Below, one piece after another: positions 16,249 to 24,850 of a stretch of 53,880 nt of DNA. The notes under the pieces are model-generated. The model did not search any database. It was given only the letters and a program-made list of their open reading frames with translations, and was not told where the DNA came from. Position numbers and translations under genes: made by a program. Each line of letters begins with the position of its first letter. Position 1 is the first letter of the stretch. Source of the stretch: an uncultured Prevotellaceae bacterium (GTDB lineage: Bacteria; Bacteroidota; Bacteroidia; Bacteroidales; Bacteroidaceae); NCBI GenBank assembly GCA_902799905.1, contig CADCCB010000016.1, positions 1 through 53,880 on the forward strand, given 5' to 3'.

Positions 16249-18522
16249 ATGAAAAAATTATTTACACTTCTTGCTTTCCTGGCAGTAGTCATGGGAGCAA
16301 AGGCAGAGTGGGTAGAAGATTATAATATCGACTACTCCACGAAGGAAAATTTCCCGTTCTACGTAATGGGTTATGTACCAGAATGGGTTGACGGTGTCAT
16401 GACCGACTTTGGTGCTAACTACAGGTATGCAACTCAGGCAGATCTTGACGGTGATGGTGACGCCAAATGGAAAGACGGAGAGTCTTCTGTTGGTACAGCG
16501 ATGGCAGGTACTACAGAGTATCAGAAGGTAACTGGTGCTGGCCCATATTGGCATCAATATATTGTTGCAGCGGATGTTCCTATGGAACTTGATGGAAATT
16601 ACATAGTTAAGGTCGTTGTAAAGGCTTCTGAAACTGTCAATGCCAATCTCCAGTTTGGAAACTGGGGGTCTCTTAAAGAGACCGGTGTTACTATTCCTGC
16701 AAGTGAAGATTTTCAGGAGGTAGAATGGGAAGTCTCTGGCTGTTTGTTCGCAGGCAAGGGCTTTATCTGTATCCAGCCAGGTTCTAGCACCGCTACCATC
16801 GAATGGAAGTCGCTTATCGTTAGTCACAACCAGAAGGCACAGCGTCCTACCACATGGCAGGAGTGGCTCACCAGCGACGGTCAGCCTGTGATTGTTGAGA
16901 CAACATCTGCTGCTATTCCTACCTATATGGGTAATGCCGAGACACCTTGGGGTGATCTTGCAAACGTAAAGTTCAATGATCAGGAAAATAACTACCTGAT
17001 TTGCGCTTGGGGCAAGGAAAAGGGTGTTAACTTGAATGAAAACGAAGGATGGGATCCGTTCCCCGCTACCATCGAAGCTGAGGAAGGAAATGAGAGTAAC
17101 CATGTTTTCGTTGTTCATGGTCAGCCCGCAACTACCGATGGTGACCCTTCTGCATGGGACAACCAGTTCTGGATTCAGTCTCCTAAGAATTGGAAGGAAG
17201 GCGAACAAGTGAAGATCCACTTCCGTTACAGAGCAAATCGTGATGGTGTGAAGACTAATACACAGGTTCACAAGCAGAATCCTTCTGACTATAAGCATTG
17301 GGCGGCCATTGGTGATATCACCTTCAACACTACTTGGCAGGAGTTCGACCAAGTCGTCTCATGGCCTAATGGAGCAGGTGACGAGGGTTGGTCTATCGCT
17401 TTCAACCTGAACCCCGAAGTGAAGGATGCTGTTGATTTCTATTTCGATGACCTCTCTTGGTGCTCTATGAAACTTGACGAGGGTTACTTCGTGGCTGGTT
17501 CAAATCCTGACACGGGTCTGGAGTATGACTTCGACAATGCTATTGAGTTCAAAGAAGACGGAGATATGGGCGGTGCACCCTTATTCACTGCGACTATTGG
17601 TGAGAAGAATGCATACGTCAATCAGATCATGATTTCTACCGTACGCGGTAACGACGCTTCTTTCAAGAGCAATACGCTGAAGCCTAAAAACGCCATCAAA
17701 AACGATCCTGACGATTGGAACGACTACGAGCCTGCAAGTCTTGCCAAGTTGAACTTGCCAGGTAGTGGTATCTGGAAGATTTACCTTGTTCCCGAATATA
17801 GTTCTATGGCCTTCGAGATGCTCGAGGGTGAAGTCAAAGAGGCTATTGATGTAGTTACTAACCAGACTGAAATTATTGTCAAAGGTGTGGAACGTGATGA
17901 CCTCTCAGATACATTTAATAATGAAACTGGGGAACGTACTGGTAGAGAAGAAGAAGGTGGCACCGGTGAGGCTTGGGACAACCAGTTCTGGTTTAAGGCT
18001 AACCGCACACTCGCTAAGGGCGAAGTAACTCACCTGAAGTTCTCGTATAAGGCTAACAAGGAGGCTAAGACCAGCACTCAGTGCCATGGTAATCCTGGTG
18101 CTTACATGCACTGGGGTGCTATCAATGATGTAAACTTCACGACCGATTGGCAGGAGTTCGATCAGGACTTCACTGTTCCCGCTGAGGCTGACGGCATGCA
18201 GACTATCGCTTTCAACATGGCTGAAATCAAAGAGGCTTGCGACTATGAGATCAAGGATGTTCAGTGGTATCTGAAGGACGAAAGTCTTGACGAAGGAAAG
18301 ACCTGGGAAAATCTGATTAATGCAACTGGCACAGATAACTTCTGGGTGAAGATTAGTGCAGGTACTGATCCTTACCAGTATGAAGATGCTACTGGCATCA
18401 GCAACATCGCTGCTGAGAAGAATGCCGGTTCGGCTATGATCTTCAACCTCGCTGGCCAGCGTGTTGACAATGGCTACAAGGGCATCGTTGTTAAGAGCGG
18501 TAAGAAAGTCATGATGAAGTAA
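16249..18522 (+). CDS. Secreted multidomain glycan-binding protein with type IX secretion-like tail
   Basis: 757 residues with a signal peptide ending near GAKAEW (about 20) and no lipobox. I see only beta-sandwich binding-type modules. One spans about 85-195. A second (about 285-405) and a third (about 570-675) are related to each other: both have AWDNQFW, H-W-A/G-AI and WQEFDQ. A region like SusE/SusF repeats lies at about 410-525 (GSGIWKIYLVPEYSSMAFEM). No hydrolase motif was found. The end, IFNLAGQRVDNGYKGIVVK plus a basic tail, resembles short Prevotella C-terminal signals for type IX export. As the last gene of the locus it probably anchors or concentrates polysaccharide at the cell surface. 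Confidence 0.7.
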   Translation: MKKLFTLLAFLAVVMGAKAEWVEDYNIDYSTKENFPFYVMGYVPEWVDGVMTDFGANYRYATQADLDGDGDAKWKDGESSVGTAMAGTTEYQKVTGAGPYWHQYIVAADVPMELDGNYIVKVVVKASETVNANLQFGNWGSLKETGVTIPASEDFQEVEWEVSGCLFAGKGFICIQPGSSTATIEWKSLIVSHNQKAQRPTTWQEWLTSDGQPVIVETTSAAIPTYMGNAETPWGDLANVKFNDQENNYLICAWGKEKGVNLNENEGWDPFPATIEAEEGNESNHVFVVHGQPATTDGDPSAWDNQFWIQSPKNWKEGEQVKIHFRYRANRDGVKTNTQVHKQNPSDYKHWAAIGDITFNTTWQEFDQVVSWPNGAGDEGWSIAFNLNPEVKDAVDFYFDDLSWCSMKLDEGYFVAGSNPDTGLEYDFDNAIEFKEDGDMGGAPLFTATIGEKNAYVNQIMISTVRGNDASFKSNTLKPKNAIKNDPDDWNDYEPASLAKLNLPGSGIWKIYLVPEYSSMAFEMLEGEVKEAIDVVTNQTEIIVKGVERDDLSDTFNNETGERTGREEEGGTGEAWDNQFWFKANRTLAKGEVTHLKFSYKANKEAKTSTQCHGNPGAYMHWGAINDVNFTTDWQEFDQDFTVPAEADGMQTIAFNMAEIKEACDYEIKDVQWYLKDESLDEGKTWENLINATGTDNFWVKISAGTDPYQYEDATGISNIAAEKNAGSAMIFNLAGQRVDNGYKGIVVKSGKKVMMK

Positions 18523-18552
18523 TTCACACTGACATTACAAACACACATAGTT

Positions 18553-18586
18553 ATCGGGAGCACCTTCGGGTTGCTCCCGATTTCTT
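18553..18586 (+). terminator. Rho-independent terminator of the polysaccharide utilisation locus
   Basis: A 10-bp perfect stem (arms 18553-18562 and 18572-18581) with loop CCTTCGGGT is followed by TTCTTTG. It sits 30 bp after the stop codon of the last gene of the locus. Confidence 0.85.
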
Positions 18587-18676
18587 TGTTTTACATCTTA
18601 ACCACTCCTTCGTTTTACATCATAACAACACGGCCTTGGACAGGTAAGAAACACTGCGATGCGGTAAAGGAACGTC

Positions 18677-18785
18677 ACCTCTTAAAGTAAAACAACTTGT
18701 TTTACCTTCAAAAGTGATATTCCTTTCACTCAAAGGAATGCTTCCTACGACAGTAAAACAAGTTGTTTTACTTTTAAGGGAGGCA
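18677..18785. repeat. Nested palindrome element (two GTAAAACAA palindromes in inverted orientation)
   Basis: Two 19-bp palindromes, at 18687-18705 and 18753-18771, have arms GTAAAACAA and TTGTTTTAC and a single central base (C in one, G in the other), so the two copies are reverse complements. Their flanks (CTTAAA and TTTAAGG) extend the outer inverted repeat. A third hairpin (ATTCCTTT and AAAGGAAT) lies between them at about 18719-18739. Two more TTTTAC motifs lie just upstream, near 18590 and 18613. No gene is present between 18523 and 18835. Confidence 0.7.
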
Positions 18786-18835
18786 TGCCTTCATTCCATA
18801 GGTATTATCTATATCGCTTGGAAAAAGGACTGCGA

Positions 18836-19987
18836 TTACTTTAACAAGTGATAGTTGCCGCCAGCCAGGGGACGTACGACACCCTTCATCTCCAACTGGA
18901 AGAGCAGGGCAGTGAGTTGGCCAATGGGGATATTGGTCTTCACGGAGAGTTGATTAAGTTGCAGGTCACCCATCGCATCAAGGACGGTGACGATGTGCTG
19001 CTCGTCGTCAGAGAGGTCAGGGAAGAGCGACCGCTCGATACCATCGCCCTGAGCCTGACGAAGCAAGGCATCGGTCTGCCACCCCATCGCCTTGATGAAG
19101 TCATCGGCAGAAGTGATAAGCGATGCCCCGTTGTCGCGGATGAGGTGGTTACAGCCTGCGCTGTAGGGAGCCCCCACAGGACCGGGGAAGGCAAAGACGG
19201 CACGATTGTAGTCCATGGCGATGCTCGTGGTGATGAGACCGCCACCCTTCTCGGCACTCTCCACAAGGATGGTGGCATCGCTGATGCCTGCCACGATACG
19301 GTTGCGACGCACGAAGTTCACTTTGTCAGAGCGTGTCTCCGACATATACTCCGTCAGCAGACCGCCTTGCTGCAGCATCTGCTTGGCCGTTTCGCGATGG
19401 GCAGAGGGATAGAGGTCGTCCAGACCATGAGCCAGCACGCCGACAGTCTCATAGCCCTGCTGCAACGCCTGACGATGGGCTGTGATATCAACGCCATAGG
19501 CCAGTCCGCTGACGATGAGCACGCTGGGGCACTGCTGGCGCAGATCAGCAACGAAGTGACGGATGAGGTCCTGCCCGTAACTGGTGCAGTGGCGGGTGCC
19601 AATGATATTGATGACACGACTCTGGTTGAGGTCGGCGGTACCCATGTAATACATGACAATGGGGGCATCGGGACATTCGGCCAACCGCTGCGGATAGGCG
19701 CTGTCGCCCAGCAGCAACACACGGATGTGGTGCTTCCCGATAAAGGCCATCTCCTGGGCGGCACGAGCCAGTGCCAGGTCCCAGTCCTTCATCGCCGTAG
19801 CGAGCCGGTCGCTACAGTCGGGCAACACGGCCTTGAGGTCGTTGCGATGCTCATAGACAGCCTGTGCCGACCCAAGCGTCTGATAGAGATGGAGGGCCGT
19901 CTGGAAGTTAAGCCCTGTCATGCGTGTCAGGGCGATGGCGTAATAGGCTTCTTGCTCTAAGGCCTCTATGTTCTTCGGCGAATCCAT
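18836..19987 (-). CDS. dprA: DNA-processing protein DprA (Smf)
   Basis: 383 residues. DprA binds incoming single-stranded DNA and loads RecA during natural transformation. The Rossmann-like core is clear: INIIGTRHCTSYGQDLIRHF near residue 125, VSGLAYGVDITAH near 158-170, GLITTSIAMDYNRAVFAFPG near 248-267 and a GCNHLIRDNGA segment near 277. An N-terminal helical (SAM-like) region covers about 10-80. The C-terminal winged helix (about 320-383, LNQLSVKTNIPIGQLTALL) is the DML1-like domain. It starts 1 bp after the stop codon of the thioesterase gene, so the two are co-transcribed; this neighbourhood is seen in other Bacteroidetes. Confidence 0.95.
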   Translation of the reverse strand: MDSPKNIEALEQEAYYAIALTRMTGLNFQTALHLYQTLGSAQAVYEHRNDLKAVLPDCSDRLATAMKDWDLALARAAQEMAFIGKHHIRVLLLGDSAYPQRLAECPDAPIVMYYMGTADLNQSRVINIIGTRHCTSYGQDLIRHFVADLRQQCPSVLIVSGLAYGVDITAHRQALQQGYETVGVLAHGLDDLYPSAHRETAKQMLQQGGLLTEYMSETRSDKVNFVRRNRIVAGISDATILVESAEKGGGLITTSIAMDYNRAVFAFPGPVGAPYSAGCNHLIRDNGASLITSADDFIKAMGWQTDALLRQAQGDGIERSLFPDLSDDEQHIVTVLDAMGDLQLNQLSVKTNIPIGQLTALLFQLEMKGVVRPLAGGNYHLLK

Positions 19988-19988
19988 A

Positions 19989-20396
19989 TCATCCGTTACT
20001 AATAAACCGCTCGAATGCTGCGTCGTAGTCGGAACTATTGGCGAGCCGTCCGTTAACCAGACATACCAGTTCTATCTTGCCACGGAAGCAGAGTAACTCA
20101 TCGCTGGCGCGATAGATGTCCTGATGGAACACATACTTGATGCCCTCCTTGGTCAAGTTAAGACACGAGATAAACTCGTCGTCGGGCCTGAGGGGCGACT
20201 TATATTGCAGTTGCATGCGGGCCACTACAGCGTCGACACCTTTCTGGTGCATCTCCGCAAACGAGAGGCCGCACTGCTTCAGGAACAGGTGGCGCGTATG
20301 CTCACAATAATGTATATACTGGGCATTATTGACAATGCCCTCGATGTCGCACTCATAGTCACGCACCTCCATCCGAGTCTCAAAAATATATTTCAT
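19989..20396 (-). CDS. Acyl-CoA thioesterase, 4HBT hot-dog fold (YbgC/FadM-like)
   Basis: 135 residues, the usual length for a single hot-dog thioesterase. The N-terminal motif RDYECDIEGIVNNAQYIHYC carries the family's D-x-x-G-x-V-N-N-x-x-Y catalytic pattern, with Asp near residue 17. It should hydrolyse short or aromatic acyl-CoA thioesters in the cytoplasm; the substrate cannot be predicted. It is translationally close to dprA (1 bp gap). Upstream, between it and the DUF2851 gene, lies a 100-bp block of 7-bp repeats. Confidence 0.88.
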   Translation of the reverse strand: MKYIFETRMEVRDYECDIEGIVNNAQYIHYCEHTRHLFLKQCGLSFAEMHQKGVDAVVARMQLQYKSPLRPDDEFISCLNLTKEGIKYVFHQDIYRASDELLCFRGKIELVCLVNGRLANSSDYDAAFERFISNG

Positions 20397-20411
20397 ATCG
20401 CGTTAGCAATT

Positions 20412-20507
20412 TCAATAACCAATAACCCTTCACCAATAACCAATAACCAATAACCAATAACCACTCACCAATAACCAATAACCATTAACCATTAACCATT
20501 AACCCTT
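20412..20507. repeat. Long 7-bp array (AATAACC and ATTAACC units)
   Basis: About ten units of AATAACC/ATTAACC fill most of the gap between the DUF2851 and thioesterase genes, broken by two short CTTCACC/ACTCACC variants. The stop codon of DUF2851 (20499-20501) falls inside one of the last units. It is the longest such array in the window. Confidence 0.9.
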
Positions 20508-21800
20508 CCTGAGGTATTCATACCCAATCCTGCAGCGCAGGCAGTCCTTACGGTCACAGTATTCCTTCTTCAACTGTATGAGGGCCTGGCTGTCGCCAGC
20601 CGTGTGCACCTCCAGCCCGCACTCCTTCCACATGCGGATGATGTGGTTCTGCTCTGCCCCCAACTGCTCCAGCAGGTCGAAAGCACGGTCGCAGAGTTGC
20701 TCCTTCTGGCGGTGGCGGCCAACGGCAAAGAGCATGGGGATGGCAGTATTGATGATAAGCAGATTCTGTGAGGATACCGATGTCTTCTTCTTACTCTGCG
20801 GACTCTCTGAGCCAAAGGTGTAGTGGGTCTCCCAATAGGGCGTGACATGCGTAGCCAACAGGTTGCGCAACTGCTCGAGTGTCTCACACTCCAACAGCAC
20901 ACTGAGACCCGCGCGCCGCTCGAAGTAGAGGTTGGCCAACTGCGAGATACGGATATGGGGGAAGTTCTGCGGACGCAGGCGCAGGAAGCGCCATACGGCA
21001 AAATCCATCGGTTTCATCGAGAACTTATGCGCCAGATACTGATACTCCTTGTTCAACCTGGCATAATAGCCTTCGTTGAGGGCCTCAGCCTGATAGCGAG
21101 GCGGGATGCTCTCCAGCGCCAGCAGTCCTGCCTGCCCCATGAAGATAGCCTCTATCTGGAACAGGTCGTCACGATGCTTACCCACAGCGGAAAGCGGCAC
21201 ATTCTTCGCCCACTGCTCAAAGGCATCACCATTGATGCCGAAGCCATAGTTACGGGCCAGGGTGACGAAGTAGGCATCCTCCCACGAGCCGCCACACTGT
21301 TCGACACGCTGCTTGATGGCTTCGGTCTTCTGTTCCAGCCGTTCGGTCTGCAGGGCAGCCAGCCACGAGTGGACGGTCAGAGCCGTCAGGTCGGGTATGA
21401 TCTTGTAGCAAGGGGGATACTGGTCCGAACGGAGCAGTTCCTCATAGTTCTCACTGAGCGAGGCAGGCACTGGCAACACCAACTGAGGCAGGTATTGGCG
21501 ATCCTGCGTGAGCACATCGGTATCGGCCTCACCCACTACATGGAGCACCACATTATTATACCGGGGATCCTGATCGTGACGGTGCTGATACCAGTCGCTG
21601 GCACGCTGGTGTATCTCCACATTGCCCACCCATAGCGTGCCGGCTATCCTCACCTTCGCATTGAAGAAGTCGGGTCCGGCATGCAGGCGGTTGTACAGCC
21701 CGGGGTCGATGATTTCCACCAACCGTCCGTCAGTGGTCTCCAACTCCCCGAGAGGCAGCATCTTGTGCCTCCATACATAGTGCAGTAACCGTTCGTTCAT
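20499..21800 (-). CDS. DUF2851 family protein
   Basis: About 433 residues, cytoplasmic, with no signal peptide or membrane segments. It begins MNERLLHYVWRHKMLPLGEL, the typical opening of DUF2851 in Bacteroidetes. The N-terminal half contains a motif reminiscent of nuclease-type folds (DFFNAKVRIAGTLWVGNVEI, near residues 38-57), and the C-terminus has a small cysteine cluster (CDRKDCLRCRIG) that may bind metal. Function is unknown. The in-frame start at 21824 would add residues encoded by a 7-bp array, so the ATG at 21800 (or 21803) after GGAGG is preferred. It lies 17 bp downstream of the GH43 gene. Confidence 0.75.
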   Translation of the reverse strand: MNERLLHYVWRHKMLPLGELETTDGRLVEIIDPGLYNRLHAGPDFFNAKVRIAGTLWVGNVEIHQRASDWYQHRHDQDPRYNNVVLHVVGEADTDVLTQDRQYLPQLVLPVPASLSENYEELLRSDQYPPCYKIIPDLTALTVHSWLAALQTERLEQKTEAIKQRVEQCGGSWEDAYFVTLARNYGFGINGDAFEQWAKNVPLSAVGKHRDDLFQIEAIFMGQAGLLALESIPPRYQAEALNEGYYARLNKEYQYLAHKFSMKPMDFAVWRFLRLRPQNFPHIRISQLANLYFERRAGLSVLLECETLEQLRNLLATHVTPYWETHYTFGSESPQSKKKTSVSSQNLLIINTAIPMLFAVGRHRQKEQLCDRAFDLLEQLGAEQNHIIRMWKECGLEVHTAGDSQALIQLKKEYCDRKDCLRCRIGYEYLRKG

Positions 21801-21811
21801 CATCCTCCATC

Positions 21812-21839
21812 CACCAGTCACCATCCACCAGTCACCAGT
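21812..21839. repeat. 7-bp array (CACCAGT type) spanning the GH43 stop codon
   Basis: Units CACCAGT, CACCATC, CACCAGT and CACCAGT lie end to end. The minus-strand GH43 gene ends inside the array (stop 21818-21820), so its final residues VTGGW are array-encoded. The DUF2851 start lies immediately beyond. Confidence 0.9.
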
Positions 21840-24664
21840 ACCTTCTTACCATTTATAATATAGATGCCACGATGCGGCTGACCCACGACACGACGACCCT
21901 GCAGGTCGTAGTACTGGCCGTCGGCTGTTGGCTGTTGGCTATTGGCTATCTCGTCGATGCCAGTATCCACCAGACTGCCGAAGTCAAACACGCGGCTGAC
22001 CATGGCGTTGAGAGCAGTATTCTCTGTATAGTCCAACGGCTTGTCGTAGATGATGACATCGTCGAAGCGGGCATCAGCCGAGCCCCAGAATGAGCCCTTG
22101 CCCAGGAAGAGGTCAGGACTGGCTACTAGGTGATCGACGATATAGTTGTAGTCGAAGCCAGCCTTGGTGGTGATGTTGGTGCCGTCGATGGCGCCATTAT
22201 AGACATTTGATGTCTTGTTGGTTCCGCCGTTGATAAAGATTCTGATGCCATCGGTACGGGAGACGGAGATGGTGACATGCTGCCATTTGCCCACAGCCAG
22301 ATAGTCGGTCTTCTTGCTGTCGCTCTGGTTGATGTCAAGCCACTTGCCTGCCCCATCGTTGTAGCCCAGATAGACATTGCCCGTCATGAAGAAGCGGGCA
22401 TTGCCGTTGACGAAGGCAAAGAGGTCGTCCCACAGGTTGTCGTCGGTACGCTTCACCCAGAACGAGATGGCGGCTCCCTTTTCGAGGGTTTTTCCATAAA
22501 GCGGGTTGGGCATAGACACATAACTCTCTTTGCCGTTGGCACCAAAGTTGAGGTGAAGCACCTTTTCTGTTCGCATGGGGTCTCCATCCTCGAGTGTGGG
22601 CAGGGCCGTAGTACCGCTACGCAGCAACTGCGCCTTCTGGGTGGCATCGAAGGTGTTGGCCAGGTCGGCATCGTCGAAGCCATAGTGGGCCACCAGACCT
22701 GTCTTGTAGTCACCTGTAGGCTTGGCGTTGTTCTCTGAGTAGGCCGTCGCACTGTACTCCCTGTTGAGGAAGTAGTCGCCCGTCTCAAGGTGGAGCGTCA
22801 ATTTCACCGTCTTGTTAGCCGTCAGGCCGTTGGGGTTGTACTTGCCGTAGTCGGAGATGATGGCAGGCTCGCTGCTCGTCCACTGCACAGAGGTGTTTTG
22901 GCCTTTGTAGTCGAGGCCATAGAGGTCAATATCCTTCTTAACGACCAGAGTGGGCATAGTAAAATTATTATAGGTATAGGCCAGTTCGTACTTGGGCAGC
23001 ATCTTATAGGCCCAGACGGTGACACCGTTGTCAGCCATCGCCGAAAGCGATACCGTCTTGATGCTCTTGCCGTCCATCTGCTCTTCGATGATCACACCAT
23101 TGTAAGTCACCTGACCAAGCACGATGGTCAGATAACTGGTTCCTGCCTCGCGGCTCCAGGTGCCAGTATAGGCTCCGCTCACCTTGCCATCGGCAGAGAG
23201 GGTTATCTCAACAGGAGTCACCAACTCCTTCTGACGATGGTCCAGTTTATAACGATGAACCAGCAGTTGGTAGATGCCGGGTATATCGGCAGCGGACACC
23301 AGTTCCTTCGAGGCAATGTCAGCACTGGTCACTTCCTCCCCATTATACTCGAAGGGTGCAGCCACCAGCCAGCCCTGTTTATTCTGGAACACCTGGTGAA
23401 CACGCACCTGATGGCCCTCGGCACGGTTCTGGAAACGTGAGTGATAGACCAGATAGGTACGACCGTCGGAAGCGGCAACGATGCTGTTGTGTCCCTGCGA
23501 GCGCTCACTGTCGTCGCCTGTAGCCACAAAGCCCCAATCACCGTATGCACCGAAGATATTCACACCACGGGTATTGCTGCCTGAGCCGAAGTTCAATTCA
23601 TATTTGCTGACGATAGCGGTCTGATTGGCAGCGTCCTTGTAAGGTCCGTCTGGATTGGCAGAGCGGAACACTCGCATCTGGTAGCCACCATTGTTGAAGT
23701 CATCAGGATCGCCACCAGCCATCAGTCCGCCATTAGAGATAAAAAGGTAGTAATAGCCGTTGATATACTCTATATACGACCCCTCGCCAGAGGCATAGTA
23801 GCCGCCGGCAATACGTTTGCCGAAATAGGGATCGCTATTGGTTGCCACACTATAGGACACGTCATAGTCGCGCAGGCCTGTCTCCTCGTTGAGTTCGAGC
23901 ATCCAGATGCCGCCGCTCCAGGAGCCATACGACATCCAGAGTTTGCCCTCCTCGTCGTAGAACACGCAGGGGTCGATGGCATGGGGCCAACTCGCCTTAC
24001 TGGTGGTAGCCCAAGTGCCGGTATAGCGTGACAGCAATGAAGACCGCTCGCCGGTGATTAGTTCCAGGTCGGTCTCCTTGTAACTATGGCTACTCCCGTC
24101 GAAGCCACTGACGACGACCGGTCCCTGATACAGGTAAGGGCCTAGGATATTATCGGCCGTCAGCAGGACAATGCTGGAATGCCATGCGTTGCCATTGATG
24201 CTCAGATACATGCACCACTTCTGCATGGTGGGGTTCCAGAGGACATCCGGAGCCCACATATTGCCGTCGAGGCCCCAACTGCCGTCGCCTCGCCCAGACC
24301 AGTCCATCGCATTGAAAGCCGGGAAGTCGACGTCTGCACCGCCCTTCTTGACCTTGGTCGTTGCCGGCGTGATAAAAGCCTGCGATTGGTTGCAATTGTC
24401 ACTGGTAGTGGACATCCACTTGAGGCTCGCACCGGCCCAGTTCTTGAGGTCGGTAGAATAGGCCGTGCCCCTCATAGTACCGAAAATATAGTAGCGCTTC
24501 GTGGGTGAGATGGAGTCGTAGACCACGGATGGGTCGTGAATGCTGACCCGCTTCTTCGTGACATCTTTGTAGAGATTAGATGCCTCACTTGTTGTTACCT
24601 CGGTCTGTGCCGAGACGGACAATGCCAGTGTTGTTGTTAGCAATAAGGTAAGTAGTCGTTTCAT
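21818..24664 (-). CDS. GH43 arabinanase-like glycoside hydrolase with C-terminal LamG domain and secretion tail
   Basis: About 948 residues with a signal peptide (MKRLLTLLLTTTLALSVSAQ). The five-bladed propeller carries the GH43 triad: Asp in SIHDPSVV (about 44), Asp in HAIDPCVFYD (about 231) and Glu in GEGSYIEYI (about 294). The WAPDV motif and NSDPYFGKRIAGG fit endo-1,5-alpha-arabinanase-like subfamilies, so the likely substrate is arabinan. A LamG-type domain (about 665-890) may bind glycan. The C-terminus YYDLQGRRV to GIYIINGKKV is a Prevotella-type type IX secretion signal. Its linker and last residues are encoded by 7-bp arrays. The upstream in-frame ATG at 24697 precedes the promoter and is rejected. 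Confidence 0.85.
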   Translation of the reverse strand: MKRLLTLLLTTTLALSVSAQTEVTTSEASNLYKDVTKKRVSIHDPSVVYDSISPTKRYYIFGTMRGTAYSTDLKNWAGASLKWMSTTSDNCNQSQAFITPATTKVKKGGADVDFPAFNAMDWSGRGDGSWGLDGNMWAPDVLWNPTMQKWCMYLSINGNAWHSSIVLLTADNILGPYLYQGPVVVSGFDGSSHSYKETDLELITGERSSLLSRYTGTWATTSKASWPHAIDPCVFYDEEGKLWMSYGSWSGGIWMLELNEETGLRDYDVSYSVATNSDPYFGKRIAGGYYASGEGSYIEYINGYYYLFISNGGLMAGGDPDDFNNGGYQMRVFRSANPDGPYKDAANQTAIVSKYELNFGSGSNTRGVNIFGAYGDWGFVATGDDSERSQGHNSIVAASDGRTYLVYHSRFQNRAEGHQVRVHQVFQNKQGWLVAAPFEYNGEEVTSADIASKELVSAADIPGIYQLLVHRYKLDHRQKELVTPVEITLSADGKVSGAYTGTWSREAGTSYLTIVLGQVTYNGVIIEEQMDGKSIKTVSLSAMADNGVTVWAYKMLPKYELAYTYNNFTMPTLVVKKDIDLYGLDYKGQNTSVQWTSSEPAIISDYGKYNPNGLTANKTVKLTLHLETGDYFLNREYSATAYSENNAKPTGDYKTGLVAHYGFDDADLANTFDATQKAQLLRSGTTALPTLEDGDPMRTEKVLHLNFGANGKESYVSMPNPLYGKTLEKGAAISFWVKRTDDNLWDDLFAFVNGNARFFMTGNVYLGYNDGAGKWLDINQSDSKKTDYLAVGKWQHVTISVSRTDGIRIFINGGTNKTSNVYNGAIDGTNITTKAGFDYNYIVDHLVASPDLFLGKGSFWGSADARFDDVIIYDKPLDYTENTALNAMVSRVFDFGSLVDTGIDEIANSQQPTADGQYYDLQGRRVVGQPHRGIYIINGKKVLVTGGW
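21923..21950. repeat. In-frame 7-bp array inside the GH43 gene
   Basis: Four contiguous units GGCTGTT, GGCTGTT, GGCTATT and GGCTATC (on the gene strand GCCAATA/GCCAACA) encode the short linker IANSQQPT before the secretion tail of the GH43 enzyme. Confidence 0.9.
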
Positions 24665-24684
24665 AATTGTAGTGATTTTGGCTA

Positions 24685-24692
24685 CAAAGGTA
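24685..24692 (-). promoter_or_regulatory. Minus-strand -7 box TACCTTTG of the GH43 gene
   Basis: TACCTTTG on the minus strand, about 20 bp before the ATG at 24664. It shows that the in-frame ATG at 24697 is untranscribed and that MKRLL is the true N-terminus. Confidence 0.6.
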
Positions 24693-24732
24693 ATCATTTT
24701 ATGAGATAAACGAAGATTTTTCTCCTTCTTTT

Positions 24733-24764
24733 TTTGCTTTTTCCGTTTTTTCTGCTTATCTTTG
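24733..24764 (+). promoter_or_regulatory. Bacteroidetes promoter of the RING/TerD gene
   Basis: TTTG at 24733-24736 and TATCTTTG at 24757-24764 have the ideal 20-bp spacing. The predicted start near 24770 lies downstream of the longest possible reading-frame start (24734), so the gene starts at the ATG at 24851. Confidence 0.75.
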
Positions 24765-24850
24765 CACCCAAGGTCAAGGGGGACTTACTTCATTTCTTAG
24801 TCGAAATTCTTAGTCCCCCGATTACCTTTTTTACTGATAACCAAACGGCT

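Noticed and set aside
16258-17352. 364-residue minus-strand frame inside the secreted binding protein
   Set aside because: Shadow of a strong plus-strand gene; composition rich in Cys, Arg and Ile without any motif.
18848-19960. 370-residue plus-strand frame opposite dprA
   Set aside because: DprA motifs on the minus strand are unambiguous; the plus frame is an antisense shadow.
20412-20507. CRISPR array
   Set aside because: Units are only 7 bp and contiguous, with no spacers and no cas genes in the window.
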